The notes under the pieces: generated by a model
Database searches by the model: none
The model's input: only the letters and a program-made list of their open reading frames with translations
Told to the model about the DNA's origin: nothing
Assembly (NCBI RefSeq): GCF_002261215.1
Contig: NZ_NEVS01000004.1
Span: 3,782,001-3,846,000, forward strand
DNA: 64,000 bases
From: Bordetella genomosp. 11
GTDB taxonomy: Bacteria > Pseudomonadota > Gammaproteobacteria > Burkholderiales > Burkholderiaceae_B
Direction: 5' to 3'
Program-made: the position numbers and the translations under genes
Shown: piece after piece, positions 1 to 8,712 of the stretch
Layout of the letters: every line of letters starts with the position of its first letter
Numbering within the stretch: the stretch's first letter is position 1

Positions 1-30
1 GCCGCGCGCGGCGCCGTCCCTGCGCGGAGC

Positions 31-1230
31 TCATACCGCGCCCTGCTCCCTCAACCGCCGTATCTCGTCGGGGCCATACCCCAGATGCGCCAGGAGTTCG
101 TCGTTGTGCTCGCCCAGCATGGGCGGTGGATGGTCAACGGCCGGCGCCGCGCCGTCCAGCTTGAAGCCGGTGCGCACCACCCGCACATCGCGCCCCACGC
201 CGGGAACGTCCGGAAACGTCGCGACCATGCCGCGGTCGCGAACCTGCGGATGCGCCAGTGCCTGTTCCACCGTATACACGGGACCCGACGGTACGCCGGC
301 CTGCGTCAGCAGCGGCCACCAATCCTGCGCCGCGCGTGCCCCCAGCGCCGATTCGAGCTCCGTCTTCAGCGCGTAGCGGTTGCGCAGGCGCGCATGGCGC
401 TCGGCGTAGTCCGGATGCGTGGCCAGATCCTCGCGCCCCACCACCCGGCACAGCGCCTCGAACTGTTCCTGCTTGTTGGCGGCGATGTTCAGCAGCCCCT
501 CGCCCGTGCGGAAGGTGCCCGAAGGACTCGCCGTGATGTTCTCGTTGCCCATGGGGCCCGGCGCGCGTCCGGCCACCAGGTAGTTCGACACCGCCCATCC
601 CATCGTCGCCATCGTGGCCTCCAGCATGGAGACGTCGATAAAGCGGCCGTGCGGACGCGGCTTTTCCGCCAGCGCGGCGGCCACCGCGAACGCCGCGGTC
701 ATGCCCCCTATGGTATCGGCGATCGGATAGCCGACGCGATAAGGCGCGGTCTCGGGATCGCCCGTGATGCTCATCACGCCGGACATGCCCTGGATGATCT
801 GGTCATAGGCCGGATAGTCCTTCAAAGGGCCATCCTGGCCGAAGCCGGAAATCGCGCAGTACACCAGGTCGGGCCGGTGTTCGCGCAGGACCTCGAAGTC
901 CAGGCCCAGCCGCTTCATCACGCCCGGACGAAAATTCTCTACCAGCACATCGGCGCCGCGCACCAGTCGCAGGAAGACCTCCTTGCCGGCCGCGTGCTTC
1001 AGGTTCACGGATATCGACCGCTTGCCCGCGTTCTGCGCCAGGAAGGAAACCCCCATATGGGCCTTGTTCAATTCCGGATCGGCGCCCAGCTGGCGCGCCA
1101 GATCGCCGCTGCCCGGCGTTTCCACCTTGATGACGTCGGCGCCCATGTGCGCCAGTTGATGACAGCAGAACGGTCCGGCCAGCACGTTGGTCAAATCCAG
1201 TACGCGTATGCCTGCCAGGGGCTTGGACAT
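31..1230 (-). CDS. Class III CoA-transferase (CaiB/BaiF family)
   Basis: Predicted cytoplasmic enzyme that moves CoA between an acyl-CoA and a free carboxylate. The 399 residues match the usual family length. Visible motifs are the N-terminal PLAGIRVLDLTNVLAGP segment, VENFRPG at about 97-103, ISGFGQDGP at 127-135, and the putative catalytic aspartate D143 in PAYDQ. The start ATG is preceded by GAGGAAA. It is the last gene of a minus-strand series that begins with a crotonase near 4400 and includes two Bug binding proteins, so it probably activates or recycles the acid that the cluster degrades. The acyl substrate cannot be read from the sequence. Confidence 0.9.
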   Translation of the reverse strand: MSKPLAGIRVLDLTNVLAGPFCCHQLAHMGADVIKVETPGSGDLARQLGADPELNKAHMGVSFLAQNAGKRSISVNLKHAAGKEVFLRLVRGADVLVENFRPGVMKRLGLDFEVLREHRPDLVYCAISGFGQDGPLKDYPAYDQIIQGMSGVMSITGDPETAPYRVGYPIADTIGGMTAAFAVAAALAEKPRPHGRFIDVSMLEATMATMGWAVSNYLVAGRAPGPMGNENITASPSGTFRTGEGLLNIAANKQEQFEALCRVVGREDLATHPDYAERHARLRNRYALKTELESALGARAAQDWWPLLTQAGVPSGPVYTVEQALAHPQVRDRGMVATFPDVPGVGRDVRVVRTGFKLDGAAPAVDHPPPMLGEHNDELLAHLGYGPDEIRRLREQGAV

Positions 1231-1304
1231 GTGGTGTTTCCTCTATACGATGCAATGGCCGCGGCCCCCATGCAGGGTGCATGGGGCCGCGCCATCCTTC
1301 ACGA

Positions 1305-2279
1305 CTATTCCGGCTTGATCCCGGCCTTTTCCATCACGGCATGCCAGCGGGCGATTTCGTCGGTGACCAGCTTGGCTGCCTGCTCCGGCGTACTGCCGAC
1401 CGGCTCCAGCGCCAGCTCCTTCAATTGCGCGCGCATATCCGGGCTTTGCAGCGACTTCACCATCGCGGCGTTCAACTTGTCGATGACCGGCCGCGGCGTT
1501 CCCGCCGGCGCGGCGAAGCCCACCCAGAACTGCATATTCATGCCGGGCAGCCCGACCTCCTTGGCATCCGGCACGTCGGGCAAGGCATCGATACGATGGT
1601 CGCTGGCGACCATCAACGCGCGCAGCTTGCCGGCGCGGATCTGCGCCAGCGCGGTCGGCACGGAGGTGATCATCGCCTGCACGCGGCCGGCCAGCAGGTC
1701 CTGCATGGCGGCGCCCGCGCCACGGAAGGGAATGTGCGACATCTTCACGCCGGCCAGGCTGTTGAAGAGTTCGCCACCCAGATGGGTATTGGTGCCCACG
1801 CCGCCCGAACCGAAGAAGTACTTGTCGGGATGCGCCTTCACCAATGCAATGAACTCCTGCACCGTCTTGGCGGGCACCGACGGATGCACCACCAGCACGT
1901 GCGGCACCTGGACCAGCGTGGTGATGTTCGTGAAGGCCGTCTTCGGATCGTAAGGCAGCTTCTGGATCAGGCTGGCCGCGATGGCGTACGACATCTCCTG
2001 GGTCAACAGGGTATAGCCATCCGGCGCCGAACGCGCCGCACCGCCCCAGCCGATGACGCCGCCTCCACCCGTGCGGTTCTCCACCACGACGGAGGTATTC
2101 AATTCCTGGCCCAGCGCCTTGGCTTCCAGCCGCGCCACCAGATCGGTGGACCCGCCCACGCTGAAGGGCACGATGATGTTGATGGGGTGGCTGGGGTAAT
2201 CGTCCGCCGCCGATGCGGCGCCCGCCAGGCAGATCGCCAGCATGGCGCCGAACATGCGGCTGATCCAGGGGTATTTCAT
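1305..2279 (-). CDS. Bug/TctC-family periplasmic solute-binding protein
   Basis: Extracytoplasmic binding protein of the tripartite tricarboxylate transporter (TTT) type, which captures small organic acids or related ligands in the periplasm. At 324 residues it has normal length. A Sec signal peptide occupies about the first 24 residues (hydrophobic run ending in AGAASA). The family hallmark IIVPFSVGGSTD follows, then the GWGGAARSAPDGYTLL and HIPFRGAGAAMQDLLAG segments. A strong Shine-Dalgarno (AAGGAGA) precedes the ATG. No TctA/TctB permease is adjacent, which is common for Bug genes in this group of bacteria. It is a paralogue of the next gene. The ligand is unknown but probably related to the substrate of the crotonase and CoA-transferase. 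Confidence 0.9.
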   Translation of the reverse strand: MKYPWISRMFGAMLAICLAGAASAADDYPSHPINIIVPFSVGGSTDLVARLEAKALGQELNTSVVVENRTGGGGVIGWGGAARSAPDGYTLLTQEMSYAIAASLIQKLPYDPKTAFTNITTLVQVPHVLVVHPSVPAKTVQEFIALVKAHPDKYFFGSGGVGTNTHLGGELFNSLAGVKMSHIPFRGAGAAMQDLLAGRVQAMITSVPTALAQIRAGKLRALMVASDHRIDALPDVPDAKEVGLPGMNMQFWVGFAAPAGTPRPVIDKLNAAMVKSLQSPDMRAQLKELALEPVGSTPEQAAKLVTDEIARWHAVMEKAGIKPE

Positions 2280-2414
2280 GATGTCTCCTTATTGACTCAC
2301 AACTCGGTTATCCGGGCATCCAGCAGATACATCGGGCACTCCGCGCAGGCCGGGCCGCCGCTGCAGGTTCGCGCGCTGCCGCGCGGCGATCGAAGCGGCG
2401 AGCGGCCCGCGCGT

Positions 2415-3398
2415 TCATTCCATCTTCGTGCCGGAATCGTGTACCGCGCGGCCCCAGCGCTCGTACTCGCTCGCCATGAACCTGGCGGCGTCCGCGACGC
2501 TGCCGCCCAACGTCACGCTGCCTTCGGCGGCGAAGCGGGTTTGCGTCAGCGACTGCTTCAGGGCGTCGTTGGCGGCGCGGTTCAGGCTATCCACGATCGC
2601 CGCCGGGGTGCCGCGCGGGGCGACGAGGGCTTTCCAGTCTTCCGCCTCGAAACCGGGGTAGCCCGATTCGGCGATGGTGGGTACATCCTTGGCCACGGGC
2701 AGCCGCTTGCCCGAGGTCACGGCCACCGCGTGCAACTTGCCCGACTGCATCAGCGGCAACACGCTGGCCGGCGTACCGAAGTACAAATCCACCTGCCCGC
2801 CCGCCAGGTCCGCCAGCGCGCGCGCCGCGCCCGGATAAGGCACATGGAAGATCTTGATTCCCGCCTGCTTGGCGAACATCTCGCCCGCCAGATGGCCGAC
2901 CGTACCGATGCCCGCCGATGCCATATTCAGTTTGCCGGGGTTGGCCTTGGCCGCCTCGACCAGGCTTTTCAGCGTGCTGTTCGGAGAGCCCTCGCGCACC
3001 ACCAGGATCATCGGCTGGCCCGACACCAGGGCGATGGGCGCGAAGTCCTTGCGCGCGTCATAAGGCATGGTCTTGTACAGCGACGGATTGATGGCCAGGT
3101 TGGACGTCTGTCCCATGCCGATGGTCATGCCGTCCGGATTGGCATGCGACAACAGCCCCAGGCCAATATTGCCGCCGGCGCCGGGGCGGTTTTCCACCAC
3201 GATATTCCAGCCCGTCAGTTGCGTCATGGCCTGCGCGATCGTGCGCGACGACGCGTCGGTGCCGCCGCCCGGCGGAAAGGGCACGATCAGCGTGATCGGG
3301 CCGGACGGGTATTTGGACTGCGCGCGCGCCATCCCGGGCAGGGACAGCAGTGGCGCTGCCGCCATGCCGGCAAGCAGTGTGCGGCGTTGTGGGTTCAT
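2415..3398 (-). CDS. Bug/TctC-family periplasmic solute-binding protein
   Basis: Second Bug binding protein of the cluster, 327 residues. The ATG at 3398 is chosen because it has CAAGGAGACACC upstream and starts a proper export signal; the frame stays open further upstream without an RBS. The signal MNPQRRTLLAGMAAAPLL contains a twin arginine, so export by Tat is possible although the motif is not perfect. Family hallmarks: LIVPFPPGGGTDASSR, ENRPGAGGNIGLG, VPYPGAARALADLAGGQVD. Two different Bug proteins in one catabolic operon could bind related ligands or act as a sensor and a transporter; this is inference. Confidence 0.9.
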   Translation of the reverse strand: MNPQRRTLLAGMAAAPLLSLPGMARAQSKYPSGPITLIVPFPPGGGTDASSRTIAQAMTQLTGWNIVVENRPGAGGNIGLGLLSHANPDGMTIGMGQTSNLAINPSLYKTMPYDARKDFAPIALVSGQPMILVVREGSPNSTLKSLVEAAKANPGKLNMASAGIGTVGHLAGEMFAKQAGIKIFHVPYPGAARALADLAGGQVDLYFGTPASVLPLMQSGKLHAVAVTSGKRLPVAKDVPTIAESGYPGFEAEDWKALVAPRGTPAAIVDSLNRAANDALKQSLTQTRFAAEGSVTLGGSVADAARFMASEYERWGRAVHDSGTKME

Positions 3399-3537
3399 GG
3401 TGTCTCCTTGATGGACGGTCTGGTTATCGATGCAAGTGGCCGGAATACGGCCGAGGGATGACTTCAACACAGAAGAATGGCTTCGGCCCGCGAGCTGGCC
3501 ATGCACGGCAAAGGCGCGATAGGTCGCATACGGGGCT

Positions 3538-4407
3538 TCATTCCCGGCCCTGGCGCGCGCGAATGGCGGCGTTCACCGCCTGCCCGTAGCGCATGGCGCC
3601 CTCCCAGTCGGACACCCGGGACGGCACGTGGTCCAGCGATTTCTTGGTCTCTTCGAGCGCGGCCACATCGAAACCCGCGATACGCGCGGCAAGTTCGGCG
3701 GCGCGGGCCTGCAGCGCGGCGGCCGGGACGACCTCGTTGATCATTCCCCAGCGTTCCGCCGTACGGGCATCGATACGTTCCGCGGTCAACAGCATCCAGG
3801 CGACCCGCTTGCGCGGCCACGACAGCATGCCGGTAGGCCCCGCGGCGCCGGCATAGGCCGACGACGCCAGTTCCGGGCACCCCAGCCACGCATCGTCCGC
3901 GGCGATGGCCAGGTCGCAAGAGTTCACCAGCGTCATGCCGCCGCCCAGCGCCATGCCATTGATGGCGGCGATGAATACGGCCGGATGCCGGCGTATCGCC
4001 ATATTGACGGCGATCCATTCCTCGCCCGAGGTGTCGCGCAAGCCGGCGGCGCGCTCGTTGGCGCGCTCCTTCAGGTCCAGCCCGGCGCAGAAGCTGGCGC
4101 CGGATCCCGTCAGTACGATGCAGCGCGCCTGGCCCTGAAGAGAATCGAAGGCGCGCAGCAAGGCAATGCGCGTGCGGCGATCCAGCGCATTGCGCTTGGC
4201 CTCGCGCGCGATGCGGATGACGGCCCAGTCGCCGTTGCGCTCGACGATCACGTTCGCGCAGGCGGCGGAGCTCGCGATGGCGCCTGCGGTATCGACGGAA
4301 TCGCTGGCATCGCTAGCGGCGGCATCGCCGGCATCCGCGGGCGACGGCTGACCGTCAGCGGACGCGGCAGCCGATGGCTTATTCGGGCTTGTCTCCATTG
4401 ATTTCAT
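3538..4407 (-). CDS. Enoyl-CoA hydratase/isomerase-like (crotonase) protein with low-complexity N-terminus
   Basis: Crotonase-fold acyl-CoA enzyme, first gene of the minus-strand catabolic cluster. The fold is shown by VIRIAREAKRNALD, GSGASFCAGLDLKE and AAINGMALGGGMTLVNSCDLA (split as AAINGMALGGG plus MTLVNSCDLA). Of the two glutamates of a classical hydratase, the one after GGG is absent (GGGMT where GGGCE is usual) while the later PE glutamate (GCPELASS) is present, so hydratase activity is not certain. About 45 Ala/Ser/Asp-rich residues precede the domain, encoded by GCATCGC-like repeats. ATGs at 4407 and 4398 are both possible and neither has a Shine-Dalgarno; the first abuts the palindrome at 4408-4430. 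Confidence 0.8.
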   Translation of the reverse strand: MKSMETSPNKPSAAASADGQPSPADAGDAAASDASDSVDTAGAIASSAACANVIVERNGDWAVIRIAREAKRNALDRRTRIALLRAFDSLQGQARCIVLTGSGASFCAGLDLKERANERAAGLRDTSGEEWIAVNMAIRRHPAVFIAAINGMALGGGMTLVNSCDLAIAADDAWLGCPELASSAYAGAAGPTGMLSWPRKRVAWMLLTAERIDARTAERWGMINEVVPAAALQARAAELAARIAGFDVAALEETKKSLDHVPSRVSDWEGAMRYGQAVNAAIRARQGRE

Positions 4408-4430
4408 TAGATAGAATGCCGTTCTATCTA
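4408..4430. promoter_or_regulatory. Perfect 9+9 bp palindrome, probable IclR operator
   Basis: TAGATAGAA, five bases, then TTCTATCTA: a perfect inverted repeat between the divergent crotonase operon and the IclR-type gene. It directly abuts the crotonase start and lies just downstream of a possible minus-strand promoter (TTGACA at 4458-4453). The position would block transcription of the catabolic operon. Binding by the neighbouring IclR protein is inferred. Confidence 0.7.
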
Positions 4431-4517
4431 TGATGAACGCGCCGTTAGCGGATGTCAATCCGGGGCCCCGCTCGCCCTTCCCGCTCGCCCGCCCCTTTAC
4501 ACCCTCCCTTCCCGGCC

Positions 4518-5252
4518 ATGCCGCGCAAATCCGCCGTTCCCTCCCTTGCAGACCGCAATGCCGCCGAAGGCGGCGTCGCGGCCGTGGACCGCGCCCTGTC
4601 CGTCCTTGGGGTGTTTTCGGCCAGCACCCCGCTGCTGGGCCTGGCGGAAATCGCCACGCTGACCGAGATGCACAAAAGCACCGTGCTGCGGTTGCTGGCC
4701 TCGCTGGAGCACGCGCATCTGGTGCGGCGCCAGCCCGATGGCCGTTATGCGCTGGGGGCGGGCATCGTGCGCCTGCACCAGGTCTACGCTGCGTCCTTCT
4801 CGCTGGAATCGGTCATCATGCCGGCGCTGCGCGAACTGGTCGCGCAGACCAAGGAAAGCGCGGCCTTCCACGTGCGGCAGGGAGACCGCCGCCTCTGCCT
4901 GCATCGTGTCGACTCCCCTCGCCCGGTGCGCGACCACATCCGGCCCGGCGACCTGCTGCCGCTGGATCGCGGCGCCGGCGGACGCATCATCACCGCCTAT
5001 TCCGGCGCCCCGGGCGCCATGTATGCCCGCATTCGCCGTGAGCAGGTCGTGGTCCTCGTGGGCGACCGCATCCCGGAAATCGCCGGCGTCGCGGCACCGG
5101 TCTTCAATCCGGATGGCGAACTGCTGGGCGCCATCACATTGACCATGCCCACGGACCGCTTCAGTGCCGACTACGACAAGCCCGTCAAGCAGGCCGCGCG
5201 CAAGCTGACGAAAATGCTGGGCGGCGAATACCCCGCGCCGCCTGGCGATTAA
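4518..5252 (+). CDS. IclR-family transcriptional regulator
   Basis: 244 residues: N-terminal winged helix (VDRALSVLGVFSAS, then LAEIATLTEMHKSTVLRLL) and a C-terminal effector-binding domain (ESAAFHVRQGDRRLCLHRV, RPGDLLPLDRGAGGRII). Family members usually control catabolic operons in response to a small aromatic or organic acid. It is divergent from the crotonase/Bug/CoA-transferase operon and is its likely regulator. An upstream in-frame ATG at 4452 would add 22 Pro/Arg-rich residues and overlap a likely promoter element, so the ATG at 4518 is preferred; neither has a good ribosome binding site. Confidence 0.9.
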   Translation: MPRKSAVPSLADRNAAEGGVAAVDRALSVLGVFSASTPLLGLAEIATLTEMHKSTVLRLLASLEHAHLVRRQPDGRYALGAGIVRLHQVYAASFSLESVIMPALRELVAQTKESAAFHVRQGDRRLCLHRVDSPRPVRDHIRPGDLLPLDRGAGGRIITAYSGAPGAMYARIRREQVVVLVGDRIPEIAGVAAPVFNPDGELLGAITLTMPTDRFSADYDKPVKQAARKLTKMLGGEYPAPPGD

Positions 5253-5312
5253 GACGCGGCGGCGCACAGCGCAGTCGCCACCGCGGCGAGCCCGCGCTCG
5301 GGTCGGCAGCGC

Positions 5313-6494
5313 TCAGGCCGGCGCGCCCGATGCGCGCGCGGGGTTGGCCGCGCCCAGGGCGATATGCCGCGTCGCCAGCTCGGAAACGATCAGCGCGGCC
5401 GCCAGCAGTGTCGCGGCCACGAAGCCGACATCGCCGACCCCCAGCAACTGGATGGTGCCCGCGCCTATCAATCCGGCTACCGAGACGCCGATGTAAGTGG
5501 CAGCCGTATTCAAGCCCAGCAGCACCGGCGCGACAGACGGCGCCAGGGTCACCAGGCGATGCTGCTGCGGCACCAGCAGGCCCCAGCCACACCCGCCCCA
5601 CACCGCGATCGCCACCGCCGCCGTCCATACATTCGCGCCGGTCCAAGGCAGTAGCGCGATATCGGCCACCAGGATCGTCAACATCGTTACCAGGACCTTG
5701 CGCGAGCCTATCGTGTCGATCAGGCGTCCCGCCACCAGATTCGACAGCGTCCCGGCCGCGCCCCAGATCACCAGAAGCAGGCCCAGCACGGCCGCGCTCC
5801 CCCCTACCGCGCGTTCGAACACCACCGCGAAGTAGGTGTAGACGGTAAACAGCCCGCTCATCGCCAGCAACGTAGTCGCCAGCGTCAGGCCGACGCGCCT
5901 ATCGGCCAGCGGTGCCAGGCGCTTGCGCAGGCCGATTGCCGGCGGCAATGGCATCGCCGGCAGCAATCTCCATACGCCAAGGAACGAGCCCGCGCCCAGC
6001 GCGGAGACGAACACCATGGTCCACCGCCAGTCGCCCACGCCGCCGATCACCGCCCCGATGGGCGAGCCCAGCGCCGTCGCCGCCGTCAGGCCGGCGACGA
6101 TGATGGACAGCGCATAGCCGCGCCGCTCGGGCACCACCAGCATGGAGCCCGCGCCGGTTGCCGTGGGCGAGAACATCGCCGCGCCCAGGCCGGCCAGCAT
6201 CCGCGTCAGCAAGGCCAGCCCGAAGCTGGGCGCGACCGCCGTGGCAAGGTTGGCGACCACGAATAGCCCCAGGCCCGATAACAGCAGCCGCTTGCGCGCC
6301 ACCCCGGCCGCCAGCGCGGCGATGGTCGGCGCCAGCAACGCGTAGGTAATGGCATAAACGGTCGTCATCTGCCCGGCGGCGCCGATGCCGACGCCAAAGG
6401 TCTGCGAAAGCTGGGGCAGGATGCCCGCGACGACAAAGCTGTCGGTTCCCAGCGCGAACATGCCCAGGGCCAATACAAGGAGGCGGCGATCCAT
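5313..6494 (-). CDS. MFS transporter (drug/arabinose efflux-like)
   Basis: 393-residue inner-membrane transporter with about 12 hydrophobic segments. It opens with LLVLALGMFALGTDSFVVAG, typical of the DHA1 efflux branch (AraJ/YdhP-like). The A-motif region LVAGRLIDTIGSRK lies in the second half. The start at 6494 is chosen because AGGA lies upstream and the extra residues of the longer frame are not membrane-like. It is divergent from an HxlR regulator, a common arrangement in which the regulator represses an efflux pump until a toxic compound is present. The substrate is unknown. It is convergent with the IclR gene, 60 bp away. Confidence 0.9.
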   Translation of the reverse strand: MDRRLLVLALGMFALGTDSFVVAGILPQLSQTFGVGIGAAGQMTTVYAITYALLAPTIAALAAGVARKRLLLSGLGLFVVANLATAVAPSFGLALLTRMLAGLGAAMFSPTATGAGSMLVVPERRGYALSIIVAGLTAATALGSPIGAVIGGVGDWRWTMVFVSALGAGSFLGVWRLLPAMPLPPAIGLRKRLAPLADRRVGLTLATTLLAMSGLFTVYTYFAVVFERAVGGSAAVLGLLLVIWGAAGTLSNLVAGRLIDTIGSRKVLVTMLTILVADIALLPWTGANVWTAAVAIAVWGGCGWGLLVPQQHRLVTLAPSVAPVLLGLNTAATYIGVSVAGLIGAGTIQLLGVGDVGFVAATLLAAALIVSELATRHIALGAANPARASGAPA

Positions 6495-6521
6495 GGCTCG
6501 AATTCCTGAAAGGGAGTCATT

Positions 6522-6613
6522 TAGTTTCGTGACGAAACTATATGGCGGAACTATAAACCGCCAAGTTTCGTGAAACAACTATCCTGGCCAACAAAGTTGC
6601 TTCACAAAACTTT
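6522..6613. promoter_or_regulatory. Three HxlR operator-like repeats with a promoter for the MFS gene
   Basis: Site 1 (6522-6540) is a perfect palindrome, TAGTTTCGT-G-ACGAAACTA. Site 2 (6565-6576) is GTTTC-GT-GAAAC inside a longer AGTTTCGTG match. Site 3 (6593-6613) is AAAGTT, nine bases, AACTTT. A minus-strand promoter (TTGGCG 6564-6559, 16 bp, TATAGT 6542-6537) overlaps site 1. Three related sites in a 137-bp divergent spacer suggest that the HxlR protein regulates both genes. The binding assignment is inference. Confidence 0.65.
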
Positions 6614-6631
6614 AAGTGGTAAAAAAACGCC

Positions 6632-7153
6632 ATGTACCGAAAACGCTTCACCGGCATGAACTGCACCATTGCCCGCGCCCTGGACGAGGTCGGCGAATGG
6701 TGGAGCCTGCTCATCATTCGCGAGTGCACCCAAGGCACGACCCGCTTCGATGAGTTCCAGCGCGAGCTGGGCATCGCCCGCAACGTCCTGGCCGCGCGCC
6801 TGGAGCGCCTGATCGAAGCAGGCATCATCGAACGCTTCCCCCTACAGGACCGCGCCAATACCGACGGCTACCGGTTGACCCAAAAGGGAGAAGAGCTCTA
6901 CCCGGTACTGATCGCCCTGAAGCAATGGGGCGACGATTGGCTGGCGCCCGACGGCAAAGCCCCGCTGGAGCTGGTGGATGAGAAAACCGGCGACCCCATA
7001 GAAAGGATCTCCGTGCATGGCAAGGACGGCACCCCCTTGTCCTTCCGCGATTTACGTTTCCGGCCCGGCCCGGGGGCCACGTCGACCACCGCGCGCGTGA
7101 TCGAGAACCGCAACCAGCGGATATTGGGACAGGACAAGGACAGAGACGCGTAG
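6632..7153 (+). CDS. HxlR-family winged-helix regulator
   Basis: 173 residues. The HxlR domain occupies about residues 10-105: CTIARALDEVGEWWSLLIIRE, FDEFQRELGIARNVLAARL and YRLTQKGEELYPVLIALKQWG, with the conserved cysteine at position 11 that in some family members senses electrophiles or oxidants. The last 60 residues are a polar extension. It is divergent from the MFS exporter and preceded by three operator-like repeats, so it most likely controls the exporter and itself. The inducing compound cannot be deduced. Confidence 0.92.
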   Translation: MYRKRFTGMNCTIARALDEVGEWWSLLIIRECTQGTTRFDEFQRELGIARNVLAARLERLIEAGIIERFPLQDRANTDGYRLTQKGEELYPVLIALKQWGDDWLAPDGKAPLELVDEKTGDPIERISVHGKDGTPLSFRDLRFRPGPGATSTTARVIENRNQRILGQDKDRDA

Positions 7154-7317
7154 CAGCGCGGGCGCAACATCGCCCGGCAGTCCGTCGAGGCGCCGCCGCG
7201 GTAGTGCTGTGGCGCTCCGTGCTGGGAACGGCGGCACTGGCGAACTCGGCGCGGGCGCGGCGCCCCGCGGCACAGGGCTTGCGCCATGCGCGCCGGAGCA
7301 ACCGCGCGGAGCCTGCC

Positions 7318-8253
7318 ATGCATATCAAGCGCTTCTTCGGCCTGGCCAAAAAAGCGGTCAACGCATGGCTTGATCACTATGCGCCCAGCATGGGCGCCGC
7401 CATCGCCTTCTATACCGTCTTCTCCCTGGCGCCGCTGATCATCATCGTCATCGCCGTGGCCGGCTTCTTCTGGGGCCGGGACGCCGTGCAGGGACAACTG
7501 TTCGAGCAGATCAATGCCCTGGTCGGCCCGGACGGCGCGAAAGCCGTCGAAAGCGTGGTCCAGGGCGCGCAGGAACCCAAGCAGGGCATCGCCGCCACCG
7601 TCATCAGCGTGGGGGTCCTGGTCGTCGGCGCGACCACGGTGTTTTCGGAATTGCAAAGCGCCCTGGACCGGATCTGGGAAGTCCCCGTGGACAAAAAGCA
7701 ATCCGGCATCTGGAACATGATCCGCGCGCGCCTCTTGTCGCTGGGCCTGGTGCTGGCGCTGGCCTTCCTGCTAATGGTCTCCCTGGTCGTCAGCGCGATG
7801 CTCAGCGCTTTGGGAGGCTGGGCCACAGGCCTGATGCCGGGATGGGAAATCCTGCTGCAGGTCATCAATACCGCGGTGGCCGTGGCCATCATGACCGTGC
7901 TGTTCGCGCTGATCTACCGCTTCATGCCGCGCGCGTCCGTCGCGTGGCACGACGTATGGACGGGCGCCGTGGTGACGGCCGTATTGTTCGAAATCGGCAA
8001 GTTCCTGATCGGCCTGTACCTGGGCAAGGCTTCCGTCGCGTCCTCGTACACCGCCGCCGGCTCGTTGATCGTCGTGCTTATCTGGGTGTACTACGCCGCG
8101 CAGGTCTTCCTGCTGGGCGCCGAATTCACCTGCGTGTACGCGAACGAACACGGCTCGCGCCGAGACCTGGCAAACGCGCCGCCCCCGAACGCGCCGGATA
8201 CTTTTGGCCAGATGCCGCGCGCCGCGGGAGCCAGCGGCATCCATAAGCGCTGA
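7318..8253 (+). CDS. YihY/BrkB-family inner-membrane protein
   Basis: 311-residue polytopic membrane protein with about six hydrophobic segments. Family features: AWLDHYAPSMGAAIAFYTVFS near the N-terminus (split as AWLDHYAPSMGAA and IAFYTVFSLAPL), RIWEVP in the middle, and LIVVLIWVYYAAQVFLLGAEF near the C-terminus, where the family has its conserved W-Y-Y and GAEF residues. The ATG at 7318 follows GGAG and starts the conserved region; a longer frame from 7204 adds an Arg/Ala-rich non-conserved stretch. The molecular role is not settled; the name BrkB comes from a Bordetella serum-resistance locus, but the family is widespread. It stands alone. Confidence 0.9.
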   Translation: MHIKRFFGLAKKAVNAWLDHYAPSMGAAIAFYTVFSLAPLIIIVIAVAGFFWGRDAVQGQLFEQINALVGPDGAKAVESVVQGAQEPKQGIAATVISVGVLVVGATTVFSELQSALDRIWEVPVDKKQSGIWNMIRARLLSLGLVLALAFLLMVSLVVSAMLSALGGWATGLMPGWEILLQVINTAVAVAIMTVLFALIYRFMPRASVAWHDVWTGAVVTAVLFEIGKFLIGLYLGKASVASSYTAAGSLIVVLIWVYYAAQVFLLGAEFTCVYANEHGSRRDLANAPPPNAPDTFGQMPRAAGASGIHKR

Positions 8254-8265
8254 ACGAGTCTCCCA

Positions 8266-8712
8266 TCATTCCGGAATGTCCGGCTCGACCAGCTTCGCCA
8301 ACTGCGCCAGCGACTCCTGCCACCCCAGGTAGCACATCTCCACCGGAATGACCTCCGGCAGTCCTTCCTGCAGGATATTGAGCTCGGTGCCGCAAGCCAC
8401 CTGGCGCAACGAAATAGTCGCCTGCATCGTGCCAGGCAGATTCGGATCGTCGAACCGGTCGGAATAGCGGATCTTTTCGTTGGGCACCAGCTCCAGATAC
8501 TCGCCCCCGAAAGAGTGGCTATTGCCCGTGCCGAAATTGCGGAACGACATCTTGTACGTCCCGCCGACCTTGGGATCCATGTGGTGGACCTGGCATGTGA
8601 AGCCGTAAGGCGGTATCCATTTCGCGATCGCGTCCGGCTCCAGGAAAGCACGGTAGACGCGCTCCGGGGGAGCACGCAGGACACGATGGAGTTTGACGGT
8701 TCCGGTAGCCAT
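8266..8712 (-). CDS. SRPBCC (AHSA1-like) domain protein
   Basis: 148-residue protein made of one START/Bet v 1-like hydrophobic-pocket domain. It begins VKLHRVLRAPPERVYRAFLEP, followed by IAKWIPPYGFTCQVHHMDPK and GGTYKMSFRN, and ends with the LGWQESLAQLAKLVE helix typical of AHSA1-like members. The ATG at 8712 is chosen for its GAGG ribosome binding site. Family members bind small hydrophobic ligands and are often annotated as polyketide cyclase-like or Hsp90-activator-like without demonstrated activity. It is convergent with the YihY gene. No pathway partner is evident. Confidence 0.85.
   Translation of the reverse strand: MATGTVKLHRVLRAPPERVYRAFLEPDAIAKWIPPYGFTCQVHHMDPKVGGTYKMSFRNFGTGNSHSFGGEYLELVPNEKIRYSDRFDDPNLPGTMQATISLRQVACGTELNILQEGLPEVIPVEMCYLGWQESLAQLAKLVEPDIPE

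Noticed and set aside
85..1953. Long plus-strand open frame (622 codons) opposite the CoA-transferase and Bug genes
   Set aside because: Arg/His/Ala-rich translation with no domain; it is the high-GC shadow of two clear minus-strand genes.
1281..3461. 726-codon plus-strand open frame
   Set aside because: It overlaps two well-supported Bug genes on the other strand and has shadow-type composition.
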